A stretch of 64,000 nucleotides of DNA from Ophioceras dolichostomum (lineage: Eukaryota; Ascomycota; Sordariomycetes; Magnaporthales; Ophioceraceae), in assembly GCA_003049485.1 (NCBI GenBank), contig PYST01000066.1:62001-126000 (forward strand). The letters are read 5' to 3'. A model generated the notes under the pieces. That model was given only the letters and a program-made list of their open reading frames with translations, did not search any database and was not told the origin of the DNA. Below, piece by piece: positions 33,518 to 45,059 of the stretch; the stretch's first letter is position 1, and each line of letters begins with the position of its first letter. Made by a program: the position numbers and the translations under genes.

Positions 33518-34996
33518 ATGGAATCCTTCGACGTCCCAGATTCCACGGACTGGCTGGGCACACCTCTTGCCGGCTTGATGCAGGTCGAGCAGGCGTTCCG
33601 TTGCCATGTGTGCAAGGACTTTTACGACTCGCCCATGATCACTTCTTGTTGCCACACATTCTGCTCTCTTTGCATCAGGCGATCGCTCGCCACCGACGGG
33701 AAATGTCCTTTATGTCGCGCCGTCGATCAGGAGAACAAGCTGCGGGGGAACTGGTCACTCCGTGAAGCCGTCGACAAATTTGTTCAGACCAGGGACGCTG
33801 TCCTTGAAGTCGCACGCACACGGACCCAACCTCCTGCTTCATCGCTATCCCCCGCGGGAGCAGCCCTCTCTCCGAAGCGCAAAGCTGCCGATGTCGAAAT
33901 CGAAGATGATGAGGAGGCTGGTGGTCGGAAGAGGTTACGGATGTCTACACGACGGAGCAAGGCCAAGTCGGCGGAGGCTACGGCAGCTATAATGCGCGAG
34001 GAGGCGAGCTTTGAGGAGGCGACAAGCCGTGACGGCGCGGACTACGAGCCTGGTGAGTTTCTGTTTCAGATGTCCTGGCAATGCATCGTGGCTAACTGGT
34101 CTCTCTGCCTAGACGACGGCCTGGTCGCTTGTCCAATCTGCTGGAAACGGATGAAACCATTACAAGTCGATAAGCACCTGGATACGTCATGTCTAGGCGT
34201 ACCGCAGCCGAGTACCACAAACACAGCGGTGAACACAAACGGCACGTCGTCAGGATCGAGGACGATATTCCAAGCGACGGGAACGACGACGACGACAACA
34301 GCCCCGCAAAAAGCCCTCGAACGCTTACCACCACTCAACTATTCGATGCTAAACGACCAGGCGCTCCGGAAAAAGCTCACCGGTCTGGGCATCTCAACGT
34401 CGGGGAGCCGCCAGCTGCTCGAAAAGAGGCATAAGGAGTGGGTGACTCTATGGAACGCAAACTGCGACTCGGCGCGGCCCAAGAAACGGTCAGAGCTCGT
34501 GCAAGACCTGAACGTGTGGGAACGAACTGTTGGCGCCCCGGCCCCGTCGCGCTCATCCGCTATCGGCGCCCAGATCAAGGATAAAGACTTCGATGGGGAG
34601 GCTTGGGCTGTGAAGCACGACTCGTCCTTCAAGGACCTGATTGCGAACGCCCGCAAATCCAGGTTAAAAGCCGGAGCAAGCTCAGGGAGTGCCTCTGAAA
34701 CGGCCGTTGAAATGGAGGTGGAAGGGTCGTCTGCCGCCCTAGGTGGTAATGACGCTATGCCTGCTCAGGCTGAAGCCGCCCCTCCTCATCCCACACCACA
34801 ATCGAGCCACCCTCCCGTCGCCGAAACTACGGCACGGAATCTAGAGAGTACAGCGACATTTATCGATCTGACTAAGTCCGGGTCGGTCCCAGAAACGCCT
34901 CCTGGGCGTAGCCAACGTTCAAGCAGGACAGAAGCGAAAGTCGCCACAGCGGACGCCGCTCTACTGCCGCAGGCAACCGAATTTCAAAATCTTTAA
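33518..34996 (+). CDS. RAD18: E3 ubiquitin ligase Rad18 (postreplication repair)
   Basis: Exons 33518-34052 and 34113-34996 encode about 472 residues. The domain order is that of Rad18: RING finger from Cys29 (CHVCKDFYDSPMITSCCHTF ... CPLC), a UBZ4-type zinc finger from about Cys185 (CPICWKRMKPLQVDKHLDTSC), and a SAP domain from about 250 (LNYSMLNDQALRKKLTGLGI). A Rad6-binding region follows (KRHKEWVTLWNANCDS), then a disordered tail with a TFIDLTKSG segment resembling a SUMO-interacting motif. With Rad6 it monoubiquitinates PCNA at stalled forks. The 60-bp intron splits the codon just before the UBZ finger. It is convergent with the next gene. Confidence 0.95.
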   Translation: MESFDVPDSTDWLGTPLAGLMQVEQAFRCHVCKDFYDSPMITSCCHTFCSLCIRRSLATDGKCPLCRAVDQENKLRGNWSLREAVDKFVQTRDAVLEVARTRTQPPASSLSPAGAALSPKRKAADVEIEDDEEAGGRKRLRMSTRRSKAKSAEATAAIMREEASFEEATSRDGADYEPGEFLFQMSWQCIVANWSLCLDDGLVACPICWKRMKPLQVDKHLDTSCLGVPQPSTTNTAVNTNGTSSGSRTIFQATGTTTTTTAPQKALERLPPLNYSMLNDQALRKKLTGLGISTSGSRQLLEKRHKEWVTLWNANCDSARPKKRSELVQDLNVWERTVGAPAPSRSSAIGAQIKDKDFDGEAWAVKHDSSFKDLIANARKSRLKAGASSGSASETAVEMEVEGSSAALGGNDAMPAQAEAAPPHPTPQSSHPPVAETTARNLESTATFIDLTKSGSVPETPPGRSQRSSRTEAKVATADAALLPQATEFQNL

Positions 34997-35248
34997 GCTA
35001 GCATGTATGCTAGAGTAGACTCAAGAAAAAGAGCCTGGGGGTTTGAGGTTGTGAAATTTATTTCCCTGCCGGGGGTACCAAACATATGCCTAACATACCC
35101 AGTACGCTAGAACTATCACGACCTTGAATGACCGACCTTAATCCAAGAAACGCCGACATGTGCAAATGTACCTATGCATGTACCAATCTGGTGAGACCCA
35201 GCCGATGGCCCTGTTCGCGCTGAACTCCATAAAATGTATGCGACCCGC

Positions 35249-36700
35249 TCACGTCGCAGTTTGCGCCAAAGGCTGTTCCTGCAACGACAACCTCCGCAAG
35301 TCCTCGACCGCTTCCTTCTCTAGGCGCGCATCCTCCGCTACAGCTAGCGCGACCGGCGTCGTCGTCGGCGCCTCGACCCCCTCGAGCCGGCGCCGCGTCG
35401 CCTCGGCCTCCCTGATCTCCGCGGCCTCCTTCCTCGCGCGCTCCGCCGCCTCGGCCTTCTCGGTCTCCTCGCGCTCCATCGCGGCAAGCTCGTCGTCGAT
35501 CTCGCCCTCGTCCAGTGCAGCAGTAGCACCGCCCTCCGCCGCCTCGGCGAGGATGGACCCGACCTCGTCGACGGCGCCCATCTGCTCGCGCAGGCGGTCG
35601 ACCACGTCCGCGACCTGCTCGGCGCCGCCGACCTGCGCGTTCAGGCTGCGCAGCGCGTCCGCGCTTGACGCCATCACCTTCATGAGCTGCACCTGGTCGG
35701 CGGCCTGCTCGATGCGGGACGCGACCTCCTGCAGCTGGCTCAGCGACGCGAAGCGCGCCTGCAGGGAGGCCTCGGCCTGCTTCTTGGACCTGAGCGCCGC
35801 GAGCGCCGAGACGCGGTTCTTCTTAGTCACCGCCTCCTTGGCCGCGGCGGCGAGCTCCTCGATGCGCTTGTTCAGCACCGTGGTCTGGTGCGTCAGGTAC
35901 GCCGTCAGCTCCCGCAGCTGCGCGATCGCGACGTCCTCCATCGTGATGATGGCAGCCGCCGCTGCTGCTTCCTTTTGCTGTGGGCTGGTGGTGGTGGTCA
36001 TCGCGCTGGGGTTCTCGGCGATCTTGACCACGCTTCCGTCGTAGACTATGATGCCCTTGTCCCGGGAGAGGAACGTCAGGAGGACGTCGAGGTCCGTGCC
36101 GGAGAGCGTCTGTGTCGGGAAGAGCGCGTCGGCGAAAGACTTGACGAAGTGCGCCCTAGACCATGTCCGCTCGAACCGGGAGGTCGCGCCAGAGGTACGC
36201 TCCGCGAACGCCTTGGCCGCGGCCTCGACGTTGGCTAGGACGACGAACCGCGCCCTGGGCAGCTTGTCCGTCGCCCCGCCGGTGAGCCCGGCTTGCTTCA
36301 GACCCCAGGACAAGACGGCCCAGGGCAGCGACGACCATGATAATGAGCGGTTATATACGCTTTGTTTTGAAGTCAGGAAGTCTGGAAGCGGGATCAGGTC
36401 GTGGGCGGCGACCGCTTCTTGAATAACGGTGCCGAGAGCGGGTGGTCGGCCGTACTGCTTGCTCTCGAGTGCGCGGAGCAGGTTCTCGTCGGTGGTGAGA
36501 GTTAGGGTGTGGGCGGGGGAAGAGGCAAGCCCGGATCGGGCTATGGAGGCGAGGGCGCGACGCCAGGCCGAGACGTTGGCGGCGTACCCGTCCGGGTTTG
36601 TGTCGCGCAGACTGCGGAAATCAGAGTACAGGGCCGGAAGCCGATTTCTGCGAAAAGAATCCTCATTCTGTGTCAGGAACTCGACGAGCTCGCCGCCCAT
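35249..36700 (-). CDS. CHM7: ESCRT-III-like protein Chm7/CHMP7
   Basis: Single exon, 483 residues. The N-terminal half (about 1-230) has the winged-helix-type architecture of CHMP7, including FRSLRDTNPDGYAANVSAW, SLPWAVLSWGLKQAGL and a FLSRDKGIIVYDGSVVKIAEN segment. The C-terminal half from about 252 is a Snf7 domain, a long Ala/Glu-rich helical region (TAYLTHQTTVLNKRIEELAA ... EVASRIEQAADQVQLMKVMA). A basic first part and an acidic C-terminal helical tail are typical of autoinhibited ESCRT-III proteins. Chm7 recruits ESCRT-III to the nuclear envelope for nuclear-pore quality control and membrane sealing. The stop is 252 bp from the convergent RAD18 stop. Confidence 0.88.
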   Translation of the reverse strand: MGGELVEFLTQNEDSFRRNRLPALYSDFRSLRDTNPDGYAANVSAWRRALASIARSGLASSPAHTLTLTTDENLLRALESKQYGRPPALGTVIQEAVAAHDLIPLPDFLTSKQSVYNRSLSWSSLPWAVLSWGLKQAGLTGGATDKLPRARFVVLANVEAAAKAFAERTSGATSRFERTWSRAHFVKSFADALFPTQTLSGTDLDVLLTFLSRDKGIIVYDGSVVKIAENPSAMTTTTSPQQKEAAAAAAIITMEDVAIAQLRELTAYLTHQTTVLNKRIEELAAAAKEAVTKKNRVSALAALRSKKQAEASLQARFASLSQLQEVASRIEQAADQVQLMKVMASSADALRSLNAQVGGAEQVADVVDRLREQMGAVDEVGSILAEAAEGGATAALDEGEIDDELAAMEREETEKAEAAERARKEAAEIREAEATRRRLEGVEAPTTTPVALAVAEDARLEKEAVEDLRRLSLQEQPLAQTAT

Positions 36701-37797
36701 CTTTCCAGGGTGATGTGCGCGCCTTGTTTATTGCTTATGGTGGGGTCGGAGATGTGTGTTCCTTTCGGGTCAGAAAGTTGCAGGTCGGGAAGTACGGGCA
36801 GGGTTGGGATGGAAGGGCATAGAGAGAATTAACGGAGGACATGGGAGGAGCGGGAGGGCCGTTCCCTCGCTGCGAGAGTACAAAATGGCACCTCTCGTCG
36901 CGTCTCCAGTCACAACGCGGTCTAGGCAGACACTCGAAAGCACATGCAAAAGGATGATGTATTTACTGAGGTCATGTTTACGTTCCCGCCCACCAACATG
37001 GATGTCTTATCTTATCGCGGATGAGCGGTAGCTTGTAAAGTGGGTTAGCGGGGCAGCCAGGCAGTCGGGAGCTGCTGTCCGAGGGGCCCTGGACCTAGAC
37101 TCTATTCCCCGAAGCCCGACCGTCAGACAGCCTCACTTCACCTTTAACGACGCCGAATTCACATCCACTTTGCGACACGTCCGAATTCGACGCAGTAAGC
37201 TGTCTTGGTTTTGAACGCTCTCTCCGATGTCTACTTCTTCTGGTGGATCCCAAGCGCATGATTATCCGATGTGTCCCCTTTATACGGGAAGAAGGATGGG
37301 GCAGCAGGCCAAATGTTCTAGCTTGCACCGAAGCAGGCAACCACAATCCTCAACAGATGAAAGAAACAGGAGAAAACTTGATCACGACTGGTGGAGGGGT
37401 AGAAGGCGCAATCACTGGCGAAGGTGACCACTGCACCTTCTCCCATCGGATGGATCCTTTGGGACCTCCCGAGGTCTCAAGTTGGCCTTATTTCAGCAGG
37501 GTAGGAGGGGCTCTCGGGCATCGGCAGTCATCAGCCGTGTCTGGTGTGCACGGCGGACTCTCTCCAAGTCGGAGTCCCGAATCCGAACAACCGCGCCCCA
37601 GGCTGACATAGCTTATCCATAAATGCCCCCGAGCGGCCACTGGCGTTCGGCGGTAGTACGGACGGCTGTGTCTTTCTCCTTTACCTATTCACCTCTTCCT
37701 CTTCAGTGCTTTTCAGTGCAGATCGCAGATCAGTGAATCTAAAGTGTCCATCCATATTTGGCTAGCTTGCAACCTAGGTTCTCGCGACAAGCCCATC
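36701..37797. other. Divergent intergenic region, CHM7 to serine hydrolase
   Basis: About 1.1 kb between divergent starts, no gene supportable. Pyrimidine-rich before 37798 (CTTTCTCCTTTACC), as in fungal core promoters. Confidence 0.5.
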
Positions 37798-38759
37798 ATG
37801 CGGCTGCTCTGCCTCCACGGGCACGGCACCAGTGCTGCGATATTCAAGTCGCAAACAGGTGAGTTCGTTATCTCCGCAGATCAGCGGCGATGAACGCCGA
37901 GTGCATGTCCTCACTCGAGATTCGTGAAGCTGTCGTGAAGCCGTCGTGAGGCCGACTATATACTGACAAACGCGCTCTCACAGCCGCATTCCGCAATAAA
38001 CTGGACAGCTCTTTCCAGTTCGACTTTGTCGACGCCCCGTTCCGCAGTACCCCTGCCCCCGGAGTTGACGCCCTTTTCGAGTCGGGCCACTACACATGGT
38101 GGCCTAAGACGACAGCACCAGCCATCCGCGCTGCCCACCTCTGGCTGGACGACTACGTGGCCGAGCATGGTCCCTACGACGCCGTCTGTTGCTTCTCCCA
38201 AGGCTGTTCTCTGATCGGAAGTTATCTTCTCTACCACGCCAAGGAGAACCCGACCGCACCGCTACCCTTCAAGTCGGCCATTTTCATCTGCGGCGGAATC
38301 CCGTTCCCTGCGCTTGAGGATCTCGGCCTCCCCGTCCCCGCCAAGGCTCACGAGCTGAACGACCGCACGTCTAAGATGCTGCGGAACAAGGCCGGCGAGC
38401 TGGCAAAGTTGGCATCCAACTTGCACCTGATCCAGCCAGGAGTTGGTCTATGGGACAACACGTCGGACCTGATCCACGACGCAAGTGCCAAACCCAACCC
38501 TAAGGATGTGTTCGGCTTGGACTTTACCGCCTTCCCTCACAATATTAGGGTGAACATCCCCACCGTCCACATATACGGCTGCAAGGACCCGCGATGGCCG
38601 TCGAGCATGCAGCTGGCCTACTTCTGCAACAAGAGGGCCATGTTCGACCACGGTGGCGGCCACGATGTGCCAAGGTCAACCGATGTTTCCCTCAAAATAG
38701 CGCAGCTTGTGCGGGACGTCACTGCGGAGGCGGCGCGGCGGGAGAGCATGGGATCCTGA
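37798..38759 (+). CDS. FSH-family serine hydrolase (alpha/beta hydrolase)
   Basis: Exons 37798-37858 and 37984-38759 encode 278 residues. The first strand and oxyanion loop read MRLLCLHGHGTSAAIFKSQT. The nucleophile elbow is CFSQGCSL (G-x-S-x-G variant with Gln before Gly). The catalytic Asp is in IYGCKDPRWP and the His in DHGGGHDVP. This is the family serine hydrolase (FSH1/OVCA2, DUF341) pattern, small cytosolic carboxyl esterases. Fungal relatives include LovG-like thioesterases that release polyketides. No biosynthetic gene stands nearby here, so a general esterase is the better description. It has no signal peptide. Confidence 0.88.
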
Positions 38760-39964
38760 ATGCTGGGATGCACAAGGACTCTATGCGCACGTGTGGTAAT
38801 GGCTTTGCTTTATTTCTCTCATCATTGGGTACTTGGCTTATTAGGAAACGGCACTATGAACCGTGCGCTCTTTTTTCTACTCTCTCGCTTCGCTCTCCAT
38901 AGGGCACCGCGACTTACGCAGACGGTAACTTTGCGAACCCTGGCGATTGCATGCTATCCTTTAAGATCCCTTGCCATTCCAGACGCTACACCAGGTCGCC
39001 ATGCGGATCTAAGGAGCCGGAGCGAGCGGCGAACACCTGCCAAGCGTACTTTAGGGTCGCCCAGGCTTCAGGGTTGACACCACGCTGAGTGGTTGAGCTT
39101 ACCAAAAAGGGTGTAAGGGGCCACAAGGATAAGTCTGGACGGTCAAGCTCTGAATTCGTATGTTCCTTGTCGCCTCCTTATCCTCGAGTTTCGGAAATAA
39201 CGCCAAGTCGCTATTGGTCCCGTGAGATATAAAGGGGTCCAAGTGAGGGAGCGAACCCGGGCTGGGGCGCCGCCGGCGCGATGGGCTAAGCGAGTAGGTC
39301 AGGTCGTTCCCCCCCGTGCGCCACTCGTAAATGCAGGTTCACCGTATTCTTATGCTTCTAGGCCAAGCCCCACGGTTGAAGTCTCTTTCGACCTTTCTGA
39401 TGCCACCAACGGCTTGGCTACCCTAGACTGCCTCACCCGTTTAGGAATCAATAGTCCCATAGTAGAAGCAAATACCTAGGGTACACACCTCAGGCAGGTA
39501 CCTTGTAGCTAGACACCCATTCCCCAAGCCTCGCCGCAATTGCAGACGACTGCCAAGGGGGGAAGAAAGAGAGACTAGATCTAGATCGTGCTGTCAAGAA
39601 TCACCCGAGACAAGCCCCTCACGCACGGCGCGCGCTGAGCATCGGGAAGCTCTGTTTTCGTGATGGCTCTGATCAACACGAGAAAAGGGGGTTGGTTGGG
39701 CGCCAGCTGAACCCGCAGTGTAACTATTCATTCATCCGATGGCGGGCCTGTACCTTGCAGATCCCTACATATATGGGATGAACCCCTGCCCCATCTCCTC
39801 AACTTCATAATGTCCGCCTTCAGGATCCCAACCCGAGTCTCTCGCTCCTCGGTCGACTAATATTTTCTTGTTCTTTGGGTGTTCTCTCTCGTTCGTCACC
39901 CTACCAACACTCGCTTTTACCGCACTTCTTGGTTTTCTTTTTTTCCCTTAATCGTTGTGATACG
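38760..39964. other. Intergenic region with tRNA-like relic
   Basis: No gene seen. At about 39240-39295 the minus strand has a B-box-like GGGTTCGCTCCC and a TAGCCCA box about 31 bases before it, too close for an intact tRNA. Near 39765 a TACATATATGGG sequence may be the TATA region of the deacetylase gene. Confidence 0.45.
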
Positions 39965-42579
39965 ATGCTGTCCAGGAACCTCGCCAGCTGGCTCGCCTCT
40001 GCGATCAGCCTCGCTGGAGGGGCTAGTGCTGCGTGTACGTCCAATGTATTGATCGATAATTTCTCCAAGTGGTCGAGCAGCACAAACAGCCTGAACTCCT
40101 GGACCAGTGGTATGTTACTATCTTCTATGCTTTTTCTCAGCCCCTAAAACACACACGCCAACAAATAGGCTGGGGTCGTACCGGCCTAGAACCACGTGTC
40201 GCCCTTGAGCTGGGATATACTGACCATGTCACACAATAGATGATGGCACCCTGACGTCTGCCTCAGGCAGCGGTGGCTTCTTGACGTTCACCCCCAAGGC
40301 GGGCTCGTACTTCTACGAGACCTTCCCTTGCCAAAAGACCACTGCCAACGGGTACAATGCGATCTCTTTCTCGGCACAGGCCCCAGCGGCGGGCTCGTCC
40401 CTGACTCTCGAGATACAGACCCAGTCATCCTGCTCGGCCACGACATACACCAGCAAGTACTTCACCGTGTCTGGCCTGGGGACGACGGCGCAGACCGTGA
40501 CGGTGCCTCTGAGTGCTTCCTTCGCGGGGGCCAACCTGGACGGGGTCACCGCCTTTGTGTGGTCCGCGTTCTCAACGAACGCCAAGCAATGGAAACTGGG
40601 TAACATCCAGTTTGTGTGCAGTGGTGGCTCGTCGTCATCGGCAGTTTGTGAGTGATTACTTTCGCCTTTCGGTGTTGGGTTCCCCAAAAGACCGAAATAT
40701 GAGCAGCAGGCTGACCTTATCCCCCAAAGCATCAACTGTGGCGACCCCTTCGTCGTCTTCTTCCTCTCGCACATCCACTTCTCCTTCTAGCTCAACCTCG
40801 ACTGCTCCATCTACGGTTTCGTCCTTGACTGCTCAGACGACGTTGACCTCTTCTACCACCTCGTCTCTGCCATCCAATACTGGTGCTTGCAAGCCCCTGG
40901 TCATCGATGACTGGGAGTCCCAGTCTCGGTTGACCTTCCTGTACTACAACGCCATGCTCAAGGCGTCAAGCGACGAGGGCACAATGAAGTCCGTTGTCGT
41001 CACCCCTGACAACCGAATGACCCTGACACCGACGAACACCAACTCGTACTTCTACAGCCAGGTTGGGTGCGCAAATGTCAAGAACATCTACGGCGGGATT
41101 TCTCTGCGGATCAAGGCTGCTGCTGGCACCAAGATCTCGGTCCAGTTGGCCTCCCTGGCGCAGTGTGGCACCACCAATGAAGATAAGGTTGTGCTCAAAT
41201 CTTCCACCGACCTGGGATGGACCTTTGATGGCACCGAGAAGCTGTACAGCGTCCCGTTCGACAAGTACACGGGCGTCGACTTCACCAAGCTGAACACGGT
41301 ATTCTTCACCGGCCTCTCGAAGGCCGTGACCTTCGGACCCATGGCCCTCTACTGCGGAAGCACTGTCGCCGAGTACGTCCCACCGGCGTCAACCACCCGT
41401 CCGGACCCGTCATCCACAGTTGCGGCGCCAGCCGGCCCGACCTCAGCCGCCTTCGTGATCGACCAGTTCGCCAAGAAGGACTCCAACGCGCTGGGTATCT
41501 GGCACGGCGCCGACGACGGCATGACGCTGACGTGGGGCACCAACAAGTTGACCATCAAGTCGAACGACCCGGACTACAGCTTCTACACCAACATCGCCGC
41601 CACCTGCAAGGACATGACCAGCTTCGCGGGCTCGTACGTCCACATCGCCTACAGCGGCAGCAACAAGTTCACGGTGGCGATGCAGCAGCACAACGCGCAG
41701 TGCAACGAGAACATCGCGCCGTTCCCGGAGACGTGGGACTCGCTCGAGGCGGCGCGCTACAGCTCCGGCGGCGACATCTACATCCCCGTCTCGCACTTCA
41801 ACATCGACCGCACGCGCGTGATCGGCATCGCACTCAAGGGCTTCTACACGGCCGACCCGGTCACCCTCACAAAGATCGAGATCGTCAGCTCCGTGCCCGC
41901 GGGCTTCAAGATCCCCAACAAGCTCCCCTCCGGCAACCTCGTGTTCGCGTGCAAGCGGCCCAACAGCTTCGCCTTCGCCATCGACGACGGCGACCCAAAG
42001 TACGCGCAGCAGGTCGTCGACATCATCCGCGAGGAGAACATCAAGGTCACCTTCTTCACCGTGGGCGCGCCCCTGGAGGACCCCTCCACGAACCTGAGCG
42101 CCATCTACAGGGACATGGCCGCGCGGGGCCACCAGATCGCCATGCACTCGTTCACGCACCCCAAAATGGAGGGCCTGCCGGACTACGACTCGATCGACTG
42201 GGAGTACAACCAAGACATCCAGGCCGTGTCCGACGCGTTCGGCGGGCTGCACACCCCTTACTTCCGCCCCCCCTTCGGCACCGAGGGCGCCCGCATGCGC
42301 CAGCGCCTCGCGGCCGCCACGGGGTCGTCGAGCCCTTACATCGTCAACTGGAGCGTCGACGTCGAGGACTGGCTGTGGGCTGAGAGCGCGACGCCCCAGA
42401 AGCAGCTGGACGCCTTCAACCGCGACGTCGGCAAGGGCGGGAACCTGGTGGTCATGCACTACTTGTACCCCAGCACCGTGGGGTACCTGAGGCAGTTCAT
42501 CCAGATCGCGAAGGCGACGGGGAAGCAGCTGATGCGTGTCGACCAGTGCATGATGGATCCTAATGCCCCGCCGTTGTAA
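39965..42579 (+). CDS. Secreted polysaccharide deacetylase (NodB) with three repeated N-terminal modules
   Basis: Exons 39965-40109, 40240-40647 and 40730-42579 encode 800 residues. A signal peptide (SWLASAISLAGGASA) is followed by three related modules of about 120-180 residues. These start VLIDNFSKW, LVIDDWESQSR and FVIDQFAKKD, and each has a DDGT or similar turn and a SYFY or YSFYT strand before a conserved Cys. They look like beta-sandwich carbohydrate-binding modules. A Ser/Thr-rich linker lies between the first two. The C-terminal NodB domain starts near residue 590: motif 1 FAIDDGDP (Asp near 603), metal motif HSFTHP near 656, RPPFG, DVEDW and the final MHYLYP. Family members deacetylate chitin or related cell-wall polymers. 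Motif 5 differs from the common LH form, so activity is likely but not certain. Confidence 0.88.
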
Positions 42580-45059
42580 GTTTGAACAAGATGGAGAGGA
42601 GCAGGCAGAAAAAGGGGGGAATGGTTTTGGGTAGTGCTGGAAGGAGGTGAGGAGGGAAAAAGAACTACTGTAATGACTGATATGCACGAAGGAAGGGATG
42701 AAAAAAGGGGGGTACCGGATATCGTACACTGGCACTCGGGCGTCCATAATGTCGTTGATATACTCAAATTATATACTCATGAGGATTGAAAGGAAGGGAT
42801 TCGTAATGACAAACATCTCTATTGAAGTCTGATGAGTGTCTTGCAATTCATCAGGGGCTACTACTGTTCGACTAGAGGTACAAGATCCTCGTCAAGTGTG
42901 CCCCAAGTACCAGATAGATAGACGGGCTCGGAACCGTCGACTGTCATTGTGAGTTAACGCCATGACGTTGCTCACAAGGACACCATGGGAGCATGGTCAA
43001 GGTTTTGGTTGGCACATTACTGTCTCACAGTCCCTGCCGTAGTAACTACTTGGTAGTTAGTATCCCTGTCCCATCTGCCGGTTGGAATATAGCCTCCCCT
43101 GAGGAAGACGTCACTGGTGACACGGCGGTGAAGCAGCTCGACAGTATCGGGTGTCCACGGCGGTGGTGCCACCGCTGGAAGGGCGTCATAATCTACGGGC
43201 GTGAAGATGCTTCCTTCGACAGCTACAATCCCGCATTCGCCATCTTTGCAGCAGAGCAGGAAGGGTTTGGTATCTGCGTTCTCGACCGGCTCACTTCTGT
43301 GCTTCCCTCCGTGCATTCCGAGAAGGGAATCCACCGATGGCGTACAACGTACTAGTGACAGACGGCGTTTGTATGCATGGCTGTTTAGCAGCGCAAGAGA
43401 GGTGTGTGCTTGAATATCTCCCTCACTCCGAGCGACGTCTGCCGATTCCGCTGCAGGCTGACGGCATCGGGAATAGGTGACACCATCCAAGCAATTTGTC
43501 GCTCCCGCTCCTCAGAAGGATTCGATAAGACCAAATCCCTCACACTCGGCTCAACGGCAGACGTCGTAAGCGGTCACACTGATGTCGTCTGCGTGGTGCC
43601 GGGTGCACTTGTTCGATCCGTGATCAGATCCCTACGAGCTATATCCGCCACCTGCCTTGGTTGCCACGCTGGCCCACGAACCAGCAAAGCTGTGGTGGAT
43701 CAGCTGCTAGGCGTAGCTATACGTAAGTAGCTGTGCTAAAGCTCCCAAGCTCTCTACTAAGAACGAGCTTCAACGTGTGCATAAGTGACCAGATGAGGAG
43801 CGACGAACGTGGTGGCCTCATGGCAACATGGCACTCCGGCACGTTGCCCGATATCGTGTGATCCAAGGTCCTGAAGTAGCGTGAGAGCCGGACTGAGACG
43901 TCCAGGTCGGATTCGAGAGAGTGTGAGAAGATATTCAGGGTTCGGCCAGAACAATCCGCGTCCCGGTTGGTGATTGACGTAAGAAGAGCGGTGGCAGGCT
44001 TCCGCTCAAGTAACGTGCCGAGACGGCAATGCAGCAGCAAACACTCGAGTGCCGAGCGCTACCCTGGGAATTTGTAAGGCGTCTAGCTCCTATGACGCCA
44101 AGACGCAGCCAGCACGACATCGTAAGATCCTCCCCGACTCTCTAAAGTGTTGGTTGCTTCGTGCTTCCAGGGGTGTTGTGGCGATGACGGACGCACGCAT
44201 GGAGCTCGCATTGATTGCTGCACCCACACATCCCAACGCTTGGGCGGCGCGAGTGGATAGATGGCTTGTGTGTTCACTGCTGCACGACACGGGGAGCCGG
44301 CGCTGGTGGGATTTAGCTGCAGGATGGCGGAAATTACGGGACAAAAATCCTGAAAAGGAAGAGCGAATTTCTGGAGCTTTCGCTGTGTCGGAGGGGTAGA
44401 GGTAGGAGTAGCCTTGTCGAGTGGTGATGTCGACGCGGCGAACCCGCTGGAGGATTAATGACATCATATCTCTGGACCCTGATGCATCGTGATGCAGCCC
44501 CTACAAGCCCAGACCCACTCCTATGCTCCCCCAGCGCCAAGACCTCGAAATGCTAGCCAATCACAGCATCCCAGCAAAAGGGATCTGCGTGAGTGACGGT
44601 ATTCCGGCGTGACTTTGCAAGCTATTCCCACCTTCCCACCTCCACTTCTCCAAATCGCCATCAAGGAGCCAGCAGCCAGAAAGAATTTCGAGGGCCCAGC
44701 TAGTTATCAAGCTAACGTTATAGCATGTGTGCAAGCCAGGAGATGTCTCTCAAGATTGCGCCGGGGACCAGGCCGGGTCTCCGACGGGCCCAGACTTTCC
44801 GGATGGGATATAGCCTCCCACCCTCGCCTCCGTGTTGCCCCCAAAATCCCTTCGTCCATCATCGTCCTTTCTTTAACCGATCTCATCTCATCTCATTACC
44901 GTTAGGAAAGTAAAACGTTTCATTGAAGGATTAGCATGGGCGATCGAATTACCGAGCCCCAAGGAATCTAATCAATCACTTTAATACCACCTTCAAGCTT
45001 GGCTGATCCCGTGACACCCCTTTTTGCTTCGTCTTTACCTTCTTCATAGAGAAATCACC
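42580..45059. other. Intergenic region, 2.5 kb
   Basis: About 50% GC, with no confident gene. The longest plausible frame is on the minus strand at 43017-43490 (157 codons, ending with TAA). It has an intron-like insert (GTGAGG ... GCTAAACAG) near 43395-43440 and no known domain; I would not call it a gene without transcripts. The last 300 bases form the promoter of the next gene. Confidence 0.45.

Noticed and set aside
39235..39300. Functional tRNA gene on the minus strand
   Set aside because: B-box-like sequence is present but A-box spacing is about 13 bases too short and no anticodon arm can be folded.
37798..42579. Secondary-metabolite cluster around the FSH hydrolase
   Set aside because: No polyketide synthase, NRPS, terpene cyclase, P450 or transporter gene is adjacent; neighbours are housekeeping or cell-wall genes.
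41443..42747. 434-codon minus-strand frame opposite the NodB gene
   Set aside because: Antisense shadow of a GC-rich exon; no motif.
43017..43490. 157-codon minus-strand frame as a gene
   Set aside because: Contains an intron-like segment, lacks a known domain, and lies in a non-coding-looking 2.5-kb region where such a frame can arise by chance.
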